Source: Thauera aromatica_A (GTDB taxonomy: Bacteria; Pseudomonadota; Gammaproteobacteria; Burkholderiales; Rhodocyclaceae). From it: DNA of 64,000 nucleotides. The stretch is from the NCBI RefSeq assembly GCF_023093595.1, contig NZ_JALLIK010000108.1:1-64000 (forward strand), written 5' to 3'. The notes under the pieces are model-generated. The model saw only the letters and a program-made list of their open reading frames with translations. It had not been told where the DNA came from and ran no database searches. This document shows, piece by piece, positions 14,965 to 23,401 of this stretch (position 1 is the first letter of the stretch; each line of letters starts with the position of its first letter). Both the position numbers and the translations under genes were made by a program.

Positions 14965-16002
14965 ATGCAATCGATTACCCTGATCCGCCCCGACGACTGG
15001 CATCTGCACGTGCGCGATGATGCCGCGCTCGCTTCGGTGGTGCCGCACACCGCAGCGCGCTTCGGCCGTGCCCTGATCATGCCCAACCTGAAGCCGCCGG
15101 TGACGACCACCGTGCAGGCGCTGGCCTACCGCGAGCGCATCCTTGCCGCGGCCCCCGGCACGGCGTTCGAGCCGCTGATGAGCCTGTACCTCACCGACAA
15201 CCTGCCGCCGGACGAGATCGACCGCGCCCGGGCGAGCGGCCGGATCGTTGCCTGCAAGCTCTACCCGGCCGGGGCGACGACCAACTCCGATGCCGGCGTC
15301 ACCGCGGTGGAAAAGATCCATCCGGTGCTCGAGCGCATGGAAAAGCTCGGCATGGTGCTGTGCGTGCATGGCGAAGCGACCGCCGCGGACGTCGATGTCT
15401 TCGATCGTGAGCGCGTGTTCATCGAGCGTACACTGTCGCCGCTGGTGCGCCGTTTCCCGGCTCTGAAAGTGGTGTTCGAGCACATCACCACCGCCGAGGC
15501 GGCCCAGTTCGTGCGCGCCGCCGGGGCCAACGTCGCCGCCACGGTGACCGCGCATCACCTGCTCCTCAACCGCAACGCGATCTTCGCCGGCGGTATCCGC
15601 CCGCACCATTACTGCCTGCCGGTGCTCAAGCGCGAGACCCACCGCCAGGCGCTGGCGGCGGCGGCGACGTCGGGCAATCCGCGCTTTTTCCTCGGCACCG
15701 ACTCCGCTCCCCATGCCCGCAGCACCAAGGAAAACGCCTGCGGTTGCGCCGGCTGCTACACCGCCCATGCCGGCATCGAGCTGTATGCCGAAGCGTTCGA
15801 TGCGGCAGGCGCGCTCGACCGTCTCGAGGCTTTCGCCAGCCTCAACGGTCCGGCGTTCTATGGACTCGCACCGAATTCGACCACGATCACGCTGCAGCGG
15901 CAGGAATGGACCGTCCCGCTGGCGTATCCCTATCTCGCAGAGGACCCGCTGGTTCCTCTGCGTGCCGGGGAGCGGGTGAAATGGAAGCTCGCCGGCACCT
16001 GA
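14965..16002 (+). CDS. pyrC: dihydroorotase (class II)
   Basis: Cyclises carbamoyl-aspartate to dihydroorotate in pyrimidine synthesis. The 345-residue amidohydrolase has the metal ligands WHLHVRD (His13, His15), the carboxylated Lys98 in ACKLYPAGATT, CVHGE (His135), EHITT (His173) and the later Asp in GTDSAPHA. This is the short class II type found in E. coli. The ATG at 14965 gives the conserved MQSITLIRPDDWHLHVRD start. The gene stands alone; a strong inverted repeat follows it. Confidence 0.96.
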   Translation: MQSITLIRPDDWHLHVRDDAALASVVPHTAARFGRALIMPNLKPPVTTTVQALAYRERILAAAPGTAFEPLMSLYLTDNLPPDEIDRARASGRIVACKLYPAGATTNSDAGVTAVEKIHPVLERMEKLGMVLCVHGEATAADVDVFDRERVFIERTLSPLVRRFPALKVVFEHITTAEAAQFVRAAGANVAATVTAHHLLLNRNAIFAGGIRPHHYCLPVLKRETHRQALAAAATSGNPRFFLGTDSAPHARSTKENACGCAGCYTAHAGIELYAEAFDAAGALDRLEAFASLNGPAFYGLAPNSTTITLQRQEWTVPLAYPYLAEDPLVPLRAGERVKWKLAGT

Positions 16003-16023
16003 GCCGGTGAGCCGGGTGGCATG

Positions 16024-16118
16024 CGCCGTGGCGGGCGCGGACAGGCGCTCCGACCGCACTGCGGCCACCTGTCCGCGCCCGCCACGGCGTTTCGGACCGG
16101 CCCGCAGGAAGGGCCGGT
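16024..16118 (+). terminator. two tandem hairpins between pyrC and the chemoreceptor gene
   Basis: A perfect 22-bp inverted repeat (arms 16024-16045 and 16068-16089, loop 22 bases) is followed by a perfect 8-bp hairpin (16096-16103 and 16111-16118). Neither has a proper T-run, so classical rho-independent termination is uncertain, but stability is high. The second hairpin ends 27 bases before the chemoreceptor ATG and close to its AAGGAGAGG ribosome-binding region. It could separate pyrC transcription from the downstream gene or influence its translation. Confidence 0.6.
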
Positions 16119-16145
16119 GTTTCAAGGAGAGGGGAAGGTACAACA

Positions 16146-17726
16146 ATGAATACAACATATAACGGGCTGGTGAAGGCAGGGTATTTCGCGCAAGGGGGCG
16201 CCGATGCGGCGGCAAGGCCGCAACGGCGGAAGTCCGTGCGCTGGCACCCGCTGGGAGGCGGGCTGTGGCTGCTGGGGCGGCTGCACTGGCTGGGCAAGTT
16301 CGCGGTGGTATCGGTCGCCGCACTGGCGGCCTCGATCGGCGGTGCGCTGGGCGGGTTGCCCGTCGCGCTGGCCGGCGCCGTGGTGCTGCTCTACCTGCTC
16401 GCGGCGCTGTGCGCGGGGCAGGCCGAAGCCTTGAAGCAGTTGCGTCAGGCGATGGAGCGGACCGCCGCCGGGGATCTTCGCGTCCACACCGAGGTCGATG
16501 CGCGTGACGAACTGGGCGAGCTCGCCGGTCTGCTCGACCGGATGGTGCACTCCCTTTCCGCGATCGTCGCCGACATCCGCAGCAATGCCGCGCTCGTCGC
16601 CCATGCCGGTCGCAGCCTGACCGTCGACAGCCGGGCCCTGTCCGAGCGCACCGAGGAGCAGGCCGCGAGCCTGGGGCAGACCGCGGCGAGCGTGGAGGAA
16701 ATCTCCAGTACGGTGCAAAGCAACGCCCACACCGCCCGCGAAGTGGATCAGCGCGCCACCCGGGTCAGCGCCGCGGTCGATGCCGGCGCCCAGGCGATGG
16801 AGAGTGCAGTGCAGTCGGTGGAGGCGATCCAGCAGGATGCGCGACGGATGAACGAGATCATCGGGGTGATCGATTCGATTGCCTTCCAGACCAACATTCT
16901 CGCCCTCAACGCCTCGGTCGAGGCCGCGCGCGCGGGGGAACAGGGGCGGGGATTCTCCGTCGTTGCCGGCGAGGTGCGTAACCTCGCGCAGCGCTCGGCC
17001 GAAGCTGCGCGGGAGATCCGGCAACTGATCAAGACGTCCGTGCAGCAGGTAGAGCGCAGCGTGGAACTGATCCGCCACGCCGGAGACGGGATCGCGCAGA
17101 TGGCTGCGGGCATTCATGGTGTGGCCGCGAGCATGAGCGAGATTTCCCATTCCAGCGGCGAGCAGAGCACGGGGCTGCGCGAGATCAGCACCGCAGTGCA
17201 GCAGCTCGACCGCATCACTCAGGACAACGCGCAGATGGTGGGTGCTGCGGTGCAGCATGCGGAGGCTCTGGAGGGGCGGGCGGCCACCCTCACCCATGCG
17301 GTGGCCGCGTTCCGGCTGCAGCAGGGCACGGCCGATGAGGCGGTGACGCTGGTCGAGCGGGCCGCGGCGCTGTGGCACAGCGGTATCGGCCGCGAGCGCT
17401 TCCTGCACATGATCACCGACCGGGACCAGCCTTATCACGACCGCGACATGTACATGTTCGTGCTCGATGCGGCAGGCACCTACCTCGCCTTTGGCGGCAA
17501 TCCGGGCAAGGTCGGCTCCCGGGTGCGCGACATTCCCGGAGTCGACGGCCGCCGCCTGGTCAGCGACATCGTCGAGCAGGCCGAACGCGGTCCGGGCTGG
17601 GTCGAGTACGACATCACCAACCCGGTGTCGGGCGTGGTGCAGACGAAGATGTCCTACGTCTGCAAGGCGGACGCCGATCTCTACCTCGGTTGCGGTGTCT
17701 ACAAGGCGTTTACCGGTCGCGGCTGA
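16146..17726 (+). CDS. methyl-accepting chemotaxis protein with C-terminal Cache sensor
   Basis: A 526-residue chemoreceptor with an inverted layout. Residues 1-48 are cytoplasmic and basic. Two adjacent membrane helices follow (about 50-69 and 71-91) with almost no periplasmic loop, then a HAMP-like segment (92-138). The signalling coiled coil spans about 140-390, with the conserved tip VIDSIAFQTNILALNASVEA at 241-260. The C-terminal part (400-522) reads as a single Cache (sCache_2-type) domain: DRDMYMFVLDAAGTYLAFGG, GWVEYDITNP and YLGCGVYK. The sensor is therefore cytoplasmic and after the kinase-control tip. It presumably docks CheA/CheW and senses an intracellular ligand; the ligand is unknown. 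The strong AAGGAGAGG before the ATG supports the start. Confidence 0.92.
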   Translation: MNTTYNGLVKAGYFAQGGADAAARPQRRKSVRWHPLGGGLWLLGRLHWLGKFAVVSVAALAASIGGALGGLPVALAGAVVLLYLLAALCAGQAEALKQLRQAMERTAAGDLRVHTEVDARDELGELAGLLDRMVHSLSAIVADIRSNAALVAHAGRSLTVDSRALSERTEEQAASLGQTAASVEEISSTVQSNAHTAREVDQRATRVSAAVDAGAQAMESAVQSVEAIQQDARRMNEIIGVIDSIAFQTNILALNASVEAARAGEQGRGFSVVAGEVRNLAQRSAEAAREIRQLIKTSVQQVERSVELIRHAGDGIAQMAAGIHGVAASMSEISHSSGEQSTGLREISTAVQQLDRITQDNAQMVGAAVQHAEALEGRAATLTHAVAAFRLQQGTADEAVTLVERAAALWHSGIGRERFLHMITDRDQPYHDRDMYMFVLDAAGTYLAFGGNPGKVGSRVRDIPGVDGRRLVSDIVEQAERGPGWVEYDITNPVSGVVQTKMSYVCKADADLYLGCGVYKAFTGRG

Positions 17727-17781
17727 ATCCCCGGAGGCTGCTTTTCTCCGGCCTGGCGATGACAGGGGGCGACGGCGACCG

Positions 17782-17807
17782 TTGTGCCCGCGCGATGTGC
17801 GTATAAT
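17782..17807 (+). promoter_or_regulatory. rnpB promoter
   Basis: A perfect TATAAT (17802-17807) ends eight bases before the RNA 5' end. An imperfect -35 (TTGTGC, 17782-17787) lies at a short 14-base spacing. Confidence 0.65.
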
Positions 17808-17815
17808 CCGTGCGG

Positions 17816-18191
17816 GAAGTTCGCCAGGCAGTCGCTGCGCACGTCGTGCGTGGAGGAAAGTCCGGGCCCCGCAGAGCAGGATGCCGGCTAACGGCCGGGC
17901 GTCGTGAGGCGACGGAAAGTGCAACAGAGAGCAGACCGCCGATGGCTTCCGCAAGGAAGATCAGGCAAGGGTGAAACGGTGGGGTAAGAGCCCACCGCAG
18001 GACTGGCAACAGGACTGGCACGGCAAACCCCATCCGGGGCAAGGCCAAATAGGGGAGCATCGGCGTGGCTCGCGCCGCTCCCGGGTAGGCTGCTAGAGCG
18101 CCGCGGCGACGCGGCGCCCAGAGGAATGACTGCCCGATGCTGCCGGCTCGCGCCGGCGGCGTTCGACAGAACCCGGCTTATCGGCGAACTT
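17816..18191 (+). ncRNA. rnpB: RNase P RNA component, bacterial class A
   Basis: The catalytic RNA that trims the 5' leader of tRNA precursors. The roughly 376-base sequence shows the class A hallmarks: the 5' portion with GGAGGAAAGTCCGGGC (P4 strand and J3/4), the GGTAAGAGCCCACCGC block, GAGGAATGACTGCC (the other P4 strand with universal ACAGAA nearby), and the 3' segment ACAGAACCCGGCTTATCGG. The two ends are complementary (GAAGTTCGCC at the start, GGCGAACTT at the end), giving P1 and fixing both coordinates to within a few bases. It is followed by the AT-richer spacer before mraZ. Confidence 0.97.
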
Positions 18192-18397
18192 CCCCCTCTT
18201 CCCTGGCATTTCGCCCCCGTTTTTTCCATTTCCTATTTTCATTTCCAGCCTTCTCTCACCGCGTCGTGAGGGGGCTGTCCGCGTTCGCGCTGAATTTGAG
18301 CTTTCTGCGCCATATCCCTTGATTTTTCAGGGATTATTTACGCCTTTGGGTTTTGATCTAAGTCATTGTGTCATAAAGAGATTCTGATCGATCGATG
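18192..18397. other. AT-rich spacer between rnpB and the dcw promoter
   Basis: About 206 bases with no supportable gene. It is markedly less GC-rich than its surroundings (for example the TGATTTTTCAGGGATTATTT stretch). The 5' part may end rnpB transcription (CCCCGTTTTTTCC at about 18217) but I see no strong hairpin there. Confidence 0.5.
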
Positions 18398-18426
18398 TTG
18401 ACCGGGTATTTCCTTTGAACTAAAGT
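18398..18426 (+). promoter_or_regulatory. promoter of the dcw cluster
   Basis: TTGACC (18398-18403) and TAAAGT (18421-18426) are separated by exactly 17 bases, a good housekeeping promoter 69 bases before the mraZ start. The -10 box touches the first MraZ box, so MraZ bound there would block transcription. Confidence 0.75.
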
Positions 18427-18459
18427 GGGTTCCAGTGGAGAAAAGTGGGAGAAAGTGTC
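18425..18459 (+). promoter_or_regulatory. MraZ-binding repeats (four boxes)
   Basis: GTGGG, GTGGA, GTGGG and GTGTC start at 18425, 18435, 18445 and 18455, exactly 10 bp apart. MraZ is known to bind direct GTGGG-type repeats spaced by one helical turn upstream of mraZ and to repress the cluster. Two boxes are perfect and two degenerate. Confidence 0.85.
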
Positions 18460-18494
18460 GCTCGGATGCTTTCCCAGCACCGTCAGGGGGGACG

Positions 18495-18938
18495 ATGTTC
18501 CAAGGAGCCGCAGCGCTCAATCTCGATGCCAAGGGTCGCCTCGCGATCCCCGCGCGGCATCGTGACGCCCTCGCGGTCGAGGCCGGCCAAGTGGTGCTCA
18601 CCGCCCACCCGCACGGTTGCCTGCTCGTCTATCCGGTGCCGGCCTGGGTGCCGATCCGCGACAAGGTGCTCGCCGCGCCGGGGCTCGATCCGTTGTCGGC
18701 AATGCTCAAGCGCCTGCTCGTCGGTTTCGCCCAGGAAGAGGCGCTCGACGCCGCGGGGCGGGTCCTGGTTGCACCCTCGCTGCGCCAGTTTGCCAAGCTC
18801 GAGAAGCAGGTCTGGCTCGTCGGCCAGGGCAGTCACTTCGAGCTGTGGTCCGACGCCGGCTGGCAGCAGCAGCAGCAGGCGATGCTCGATCTGGTCAATA
18901 CCGGGCTACCGCCGGGTTTCGAGAGCCTGGCGCTGTGA
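18495..18938 (+). CDS. mraZ: transcriptional regulator MraZ
   Basis: First gene of the division and cell wall cluster, encoding a DNA-binding ring protein that represses its own operon. The 147-residue protein has the two-AbrB-like-domain layout: MFQGAAALNLDAKGRLAIPARHR in the first domain and EALDAAGRVLVAPSLRQFA in the second, each with the D-x-x-GR-x-x-(I/V)P/AP pattern. The ATG at 18495 follows a G-rich ribosome binding site (CAGGGGGGA). Its operator repeats are visible upstream. It overlaps rsmH by four bases. Confidence 0.97.
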   Translation: MFQGAAALNLDAKGRLAIPARHRDALAVEAGQVVLTAHPHGCLLVYPVPAWVPIRDKVLAAPGLDPLSAMLKRLLVGFAQEEALDAAGRVLVAPSLRQFAKLEKQVWLVGQGSHFELWSDAGWQQQQQAMLDLVNTGLPPGFESLAL

Positions 18939-19873
18939 ATACCCCTCATCACCACGTCACCGTCCTGCTCGACGAAGCCGTCGATGCGCTCGCCATCCGG
19001 GGCGACGGCGTCTATGTCGATGGCACTTTCGGGCGCGGTGGCCACAGCCGCGCCGTGCTCGCGCGGCTGGGGGCGGAGGGGCGGCTGATCGCCTTCGATC
19101 GCGACCCGGCAGCGATCGAAGCCGGGCAGGCGTTGGGCGATCCGCGGCTGACCCTGGTCCATGCCCCGTTCAGCGATCTGGACGAGACGCTCGCGCGGCT
19201 GGGGCTGGAGCAGGTGGACGGCGTGCTGCTGGATCTGGGGGTCTCGTCCCCGCAACTGGACGACGCTGCGCGCGGCATGAGCTTTCGTTTCGATGCTCCG
19301 CTCGACATGCGCATGGATACGAGCCGCGGGCAGACCGCGGCGGAATGGCTGGCGGAAGCCTCCGTCGGCCAGATCACGGAGGTCATCAGGGATTATGGAG
19401 AGGAACGGTTTGCTCATGCGGTTGCAAAGGCGATTGCAGCTGCTCGGACAGGGGGGGCTGTCGCAACCACTGGACAACTTGCCGCGATCGTGGAAAAGGC
19501 GGTCCGTACGCGCGAGCCGGGGCAGCACCCGGCGACACGCACCTTCCAGGCTCTTCGGATTTTCATCAATCAGGAACTCGAGGAGCTGAGCCGGGTGTTG
19601 CCGGCATGCGTCGGTCGACTGCGTGCCGGCGGCCGCCTGGTGGTGATCAGCTTCCATTCGCTCGAGGATCGCATCGTCAAGCGTTTCATGCGCGACGCGT
19701 CGCGCCCCCCGGTGCTGCCGCGCCGCCTTCCGCTGCGGGCTGCCGACCTGCCGGCGCCCCGCCTGAAGCTGGTGGGACGGGCGCTGCGGCCGGGCGAAGC
19801 CGAAGTCGCGGCCAACCCGCGTGCGCGCAGCGCGGTGATGCGGGTCGCCGAGCGTACCGGGGCGGCGCCATGA
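18935..19873 (+). CDS. rsmH: 16S rRNA (cytosine(1402)-N4)-methyltransferase
   Basis: Adds the N4-methyl group to C1402 of 16S rRNA, the same nucleotide RsmI (13.9 kb) methylates on its ribose, so both halves of m4Cm1402 are encoded in this window. The 312-residue protein begins HHHVTVLLDEAVDAL and shows VDGTFGRGGHSR (SAM motif I), DLGVSSPQLDD, MRMD and VISFHSLEDRIVKRFM. The GTG start at 18935 overlaps the mraZ stop, so translation is coupled. Confidence 0.97.
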   Translation: MNTPHHHVTVLLDEAVDALAIRGDGVYVDGTFGRGGHSRAVLARLGAEGRLIAFDRDPAAIEAGQALGDPRLTLVHAPFSDLDETLARLGLEQVDGVLLDLGVSSPQLDDAARGMSFRFDAPLDMRMDTSRGQTAAEWLAEASVGQITEVIRDYGEERFAHAVAKAIAAARTGGAVATTGQLAAIVEKAVRTREPGQHPATRTFQALRIFINQELEELSRVLPACVGRLRAGGRLVVISFHSLEDRIVKRFMRDASRPPVLPRRLPLRAADLPAPRLKLVGRALRPGEAEVAANPRARSAVMRVAERTGAAP

Positions 19874-20136
19874 TGCGCGCCGACGCGGTGCTGGTGGCGC
19901 TGACCGTGGCCAGTGCGCTGGGCGTGGTGTCGGCCCAGCATCAGGCGCGCAAGCTGCATGCCGAGCACGAGCGCGAACAGGCGCGCGCGCGCGCCCTGGA
20001 AGTGGAATGGGGCCGCCTGCAACTCGAACAAAGCACCTGGGCGGCGCATGGGCGTATCGAGTCGTTCGCCCGCGGGCGCCTGGGCATGGGGGCGCCGACG
20101 CCCGGCCAGGTGCTGGTGGTGGAGCCGCAATCATGA
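19870..20136 (+). CDS. ftsL: cell division protein FtsL
   Basis: An 88-residue bitopic membrane protein of the divisome. A short N-terminus precedes one transmembrane helix (about 5-22, VLVALTVASALGVVSA), then a heptad-rich periplasmic coiled coil (HQARKLHAEHEREQARARALEVEWGRLQLEQ) and a conserved tail (RIESFARGRLGM) that contacts FtsB and FtsQ. FtsL activates the FtsWI synthase. It overlaps rsmH and ftsI by four bases each. Identity comes from position and layout, since the family is poorly conserved. Confidence 0.93.
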   Translation: MMRADAVLVALTVASALGVVSAQHQARKLHAEHEREQARARALEVEWGRLQLEQSTWAAHGRIESFARGRLGMGAPTPGQVLVVEPQS

Positions 20137-21899
20137 AAAATCAGCGTACCGTCACCTTCAATCACAATCCGCTGCTCAAGCACGCGCTGCCGGCCTGGCG
20201 CGCGCGCGCGGTGATGTTCGGACTCATGGCCTGCTCGGTCGCGCTCGGCGGGCGGGCGCTCTACCTGCAGGGGGTGAACAACGACTTCCTCCAGGCCAAG
20301 GGCGAGTCGCGCTATGCGCGCACGCTCGAAATCTCCGCCACCCGGGGGCGCATCACCGACCGCCACGACAATGTGCTCGCGGTGAGCACGCCGGTGCGTT
20401 CGGTCTGGGCCCTGCCCGCCGACGTACGGCTGGAGCCGGCGCAGGCGCGTGAGCTGGCGCGGTTGCTCGAGATGGACATCAACGAGCTCAATGCCAAGCT
20501 CGGATCGAGCCGCGACTTCGTCTACCTGAAGCGCCAGCTCGTGCCCGACGTGGCGCAGCAGGTCGCCGACCTCGGCCTCGCAGGCATCCATCAGCAGCAG
20601 GAATATCGCCGCTATTACCCGGGCGGCGAGGTGATGGCCCACATCCTCGGCTTCACCGATGTCGAGGACAAAGGGCAGGAAGGAATGGAACTCGCGTTCG
20701 AGAAGCGGCTCGCCGGCCGTCCCGGGCTGCGCCGGGTGATCAAGGACCGGCGCGGCCAGATCGTCGAGGACGTGGAAGCGATCCGCCCGCCGCGCGACGG
20801 CGATGACGTCGCGCTGTCGATCGATGGCAAGATCCAGTACCTCGCCTGGTCGGCGCTGCGCGAGGCGATGCAGCAGCACAAGGCCAAGGCCGGAGCGGTC
20901 GTGGTGCTCGATGCGCAAAGCGGCGAAGTGCTGGCGCTGGCCAATGCGCCGACCTTCAACCCCAACAATCGCGCCGATCTGAGCGGTGCCCAGCTGCGCA
21001 ACCGGGTGTTTACCGACAGCTTCGAACCCGGCTCGGTGATGAAGCCCTTCATCGCTGCGCTCGCCCTGGAGAAGGGCAAGGTCGAGCCGGGCACCATGAT
21101 CGATACCGGCAACGGCCGGCTGACGATCGGTTCGGCGACGATTTCCGATACCAAGCGCCACGGCCCGATCACCGTATCCCAGGTGGTGCAGAAGTCGTCG
21201 AACGTCGGCACGGTCAAGCTCGCGCAGCAGTTCGCTGCCGACGAGATGTGGCAGCTGTTCGATCAGCTCGGCTTCGGCGCACCGCTCGATCTCGGCTTCC
21301 CCGGCGAGACCGCGGGCCGTGTGCGACCGGCAAAGACCTGGCGGCCGATCGAGCAGGCGACCATGTCCTATGGCCACGGCATCGCAGTGAGCCTGATCCA
21401 GATGGCGCGGGCCTACCTCGTGTTCGCCCGCGACGGCGAACTGCTGCCCCTGTCGCTGACCCGCCTCGAGCGCGCTCCGGCGCCGGGGCGGCGGGTCTTC
21501 TCGGCGCAGACCGCGCGCGAGGTCCGGGCGATGCTCGAGCTGGCCGCCGGCCCCCAGGGCACCGCGCCGCGCGCCCAGGTGGCCGGGTATACCGTGGCCG
21601 GCAAGACCGGAACCGCGCATAAGCTCGAAGGCGGACGCTATGCCAGGAAGTACGTGTCTTCCTTTGTCGGTTTCGCCCCGGCCACGAAGCCGCGCATCGT
21701 GGTTGCGGTGATGATCGACGAGCCTTCGGCTGGCCAGCACTACGGTGGCGCCGTTGCCGCACCGGTGTTCGCGCGCCTGGTCGAAGGTTCGCTGCGCACC
21801 CTTGGCGTGGCCCCCGACATGCCGATCGCGCCGTTGCAGATCGCGCGCAAGCCGGCCGACGAAACCGAGGATGGCACATCCGCCCGGGAGCGCATGTGA
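20133..21899 (+). CDS. ftsI: septal peptidoglycan transpeptidase FtsI (PBP3)
   Basis: Cross-links septal murein, target of beta-lactams. The 588-residue protein has one N-terminal membrane helix (about 24-44), a pedestal domain (60-230) with RGRITDRHDNVLAVS, then the penicillin-binding domain: active-site SVMK with Ser301 and Lys304, SSN (355-357) and KTGTA (491-495). All three motifs are intact, so the enzyme should be active. It follows ftsL with a four-base overlap and works with FtsW, encoded 7 kb downstream. Confidence 0.97.
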   Translation: MKNQRTVTFNHNPLLKHALPAWRARAVMFGLMACSVALGGRALYLQGVNNDFLQAKGESRYARTLEISATRGRITDRHDNVLAVSTPVRSVWALPADVRLEPAQARELARLLEMDINELNAKLGSSRDFVYLKRQLVPDVAQQVADLGLAGIHQQQEYRRYYPGGEVMAHILGFTDVEDKGQEGMELAFEKRLAGRPGLRRVIKDRRGQIVEDVEAIRPPRDGDDVALSIDGKIQYLAWSALREAMQQHKAKAGAVVVLDAQSGEVLALANAPTFNPNNRADLSGAQLRNRVFTDSFEPGSVMKPFIAALALEKGKVEPGTMIDTGNGRLTIGSATISDTKRHGPITVSQVVQKSSNVGTVKLAQQFAADEMWQLFDQLGFGAPLDLGFPGETAGRVRPAKTWRPIEQATMSYGHGIAVSLIQMARAYLVFARDGELLPLSLTRLERAPAPGRRVFSAQTAREVRAMLELAAGPQGTAPRAQVAGYTVAGKTGTAHKLEGGRYARKYVSSFVGFAPATKPRIVVAVMIDEPSAGQHYGGAVAAPVFARLVEGSLRTLGVAPDMPIAPLQIARKPADETEDGTSARERM

Positions 21900-23401
21900 G
21901 CACAGGACAAGTCCAGGAAGTCCTCGCCCGCCTGCGCCAGGCCGGAGTCGAGCCGCAGGGAATCGGCGCGGATTCGCGTCGCCTCGCGCCGGGGGAGGTG
22001 TTCGCCGCCTGGCCCGGGTTCCGCACCGACGGTCGCCGCCACATCGCCGATGCCATCGCCCGCGGGGCGGGGGCGGTGCTGTGGGAAAGCGGTGACGGTT
22101 TCGATCCCGGAGCGCTGCCCCTGCCATCGCTGGCGGTCGCCGGCCTGAAGGAGCTGGCCGGTCCGCTGGCCGACGAGATCTACCGCCGGCCTTCGGCCGC
22201 GTTGTGGGTGGCCGGAGTCACCGGCACCAACGGCAAGACCACGGTGAGCCAGATGCTCGCCAGCGCGCTGAGCGGGCTCGGCGCGCGCTGCGGCATCATC
22301 GGCACGCTCGGCTGCGGTTTTCCCGGCGAACTCGAGGCGGCGCTCAATACCACGCCCGACGCCCTCGAGCTGCAGCGCTGGCTGGCGCGATTCCGTGCCG
22401 GCGGGGCGGCAGCCGCGGCGATGGAAGTGTCCTCGATCGGGCTCGACCAGGGGCGGGTCAACGGGGTGCGCTTCGATGTCGCGCTGTTTACCAACCTGAG
22501 CCGCGACCATCTCGACTACCACGGCTCGATGGAGGCGTATGCCCAGGCCAAGGCGCGGCTGTTCGCGCTTCCCGGAGTCGAGACCTGCGTGATCAACATC
22601 GACGACCCCTTCGGCATGACGCTGGCACGGCGCCTGGCGGGCGAAGGGCGCGACGTCGTCGCCTGCACCGTGCGCGCGGACCATGCCGGCGCGGTCGCCG
22701 GCGCCCGCGTGCTGTGCGCCGACCGTCTCCAGGCCACAGCGGCGGGGCTGCGTTTCACGCTGCACTGGGGCGGCCGTGAGGCCGATCTCGCGGTGCGCAT
22801 GGTGGCGCCCTTCAATGTCGCGAACCTGCTCGCCGTCGGCGCCGCGCTGCTGGCGCGCGGAGTGGCGTTCGAGACCGTGGCTGCGCAGCTGGTGCAGCTG
22901 ACGCCGCCCGCCGGGCGGATGCAGGTGGTGGGCGGCGAGCGCGAGCCGCTGGTGATCGTCGATTACGCGCATTCGCCGGATGCGCTGGAGAAAGTGCTGG
23001 AAGCCCTGCGCGGCACGGTGCGGATGCGCGGCGGGCGGCTGGTGTGCGTGTTCGGTTGCGGCGGCGACCGCGATACCGGCAAGCGTGCGCTGATGGGCGA
23101 AGTGGCGCGCGCGCTCGCCGACCGTGTCGTCATCACCAGCGACAATCCGCGCAGCGAAGACCCGCTCGTGATCATGGCGGCGATCGCCGCGGGCAGCGGC
23201 GCGCAGGCCGAGCAGGTGGTCGATCGGGCGCAGGCGATCGGTATCGCGATCGGCGAGGCCGGCGCCGCCGACGTCGTCCTGATCGCGGGCAAGGGGCACG
23301 AGCCCTATCAGGAAATCCTCGGGCAGCGGCTGCCGTTCTCCGATCTGGAGCAGGCCCGCCTCGCCCTCCAGGCCTGGCATGCGAAGGAGCGCGAACGATG
23401 A
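21896..23401 (+). CDS. murE: UDP-MurNAc-L-Ala-D-Glu:meso-diaminopimelate ligase
   Basis: Adds the third residue of the murein stem peptide. The 501-residue Mur ligase has GVTGTNGKTT (107-116) as ATP site, the carbamylated-lysine-type central region and, in the C-terminal domain, SDNPRSEDP. The DNPR motif marks selection of meso-diaminopimelate rather than lysine, so this organism makes DAP-type murein, in agreement with the Mpl found at 10.6 kb. Start is GTG at 21896, overlapping ftsI by four bases. Confidence 0.97.
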   Translation: MSTGQVQEVLARLRQAGVEPQGIGADSRRLAPGEVFAAWPGFRTDGRRHIADAIARGAGAVLWESGDGFDPGALPLPSLAVAGLKELAGPLADEIYRRPSAALWVAGVTGTNGKTTVSQMLASALSGLGARCGIIGTLGCGFPGELEAALNTTPDALELQRWLARFRAGGAAAAAMEVSSIGLDQGRVNGVRFDVALFTNLSRDHLDYHGSMEAYAQAKARLFALPGVETCVINIDDPFGMTLARRLAGEGRDVVACTVRADHAGAVAGARVLCADRLQATAAGLRFTLHWGGREADLAVRMVAPFNVANLLAVGAALLARGVAFETVAAQLVQLTPPAGRMQVVGGEREPLVIVDYAHSPDALEKVLEALRGTVRMRGGRLVCVFGCGGDRDTGKRALMGEVARALADRVVITSDNPRSEDPLVIMAAIAAGSGAQAEQVVDRAQAIGIAIGEAGAADVVLIAGKGHEPYQEILGQRLPFSDLEQARLALQAWHAKERER

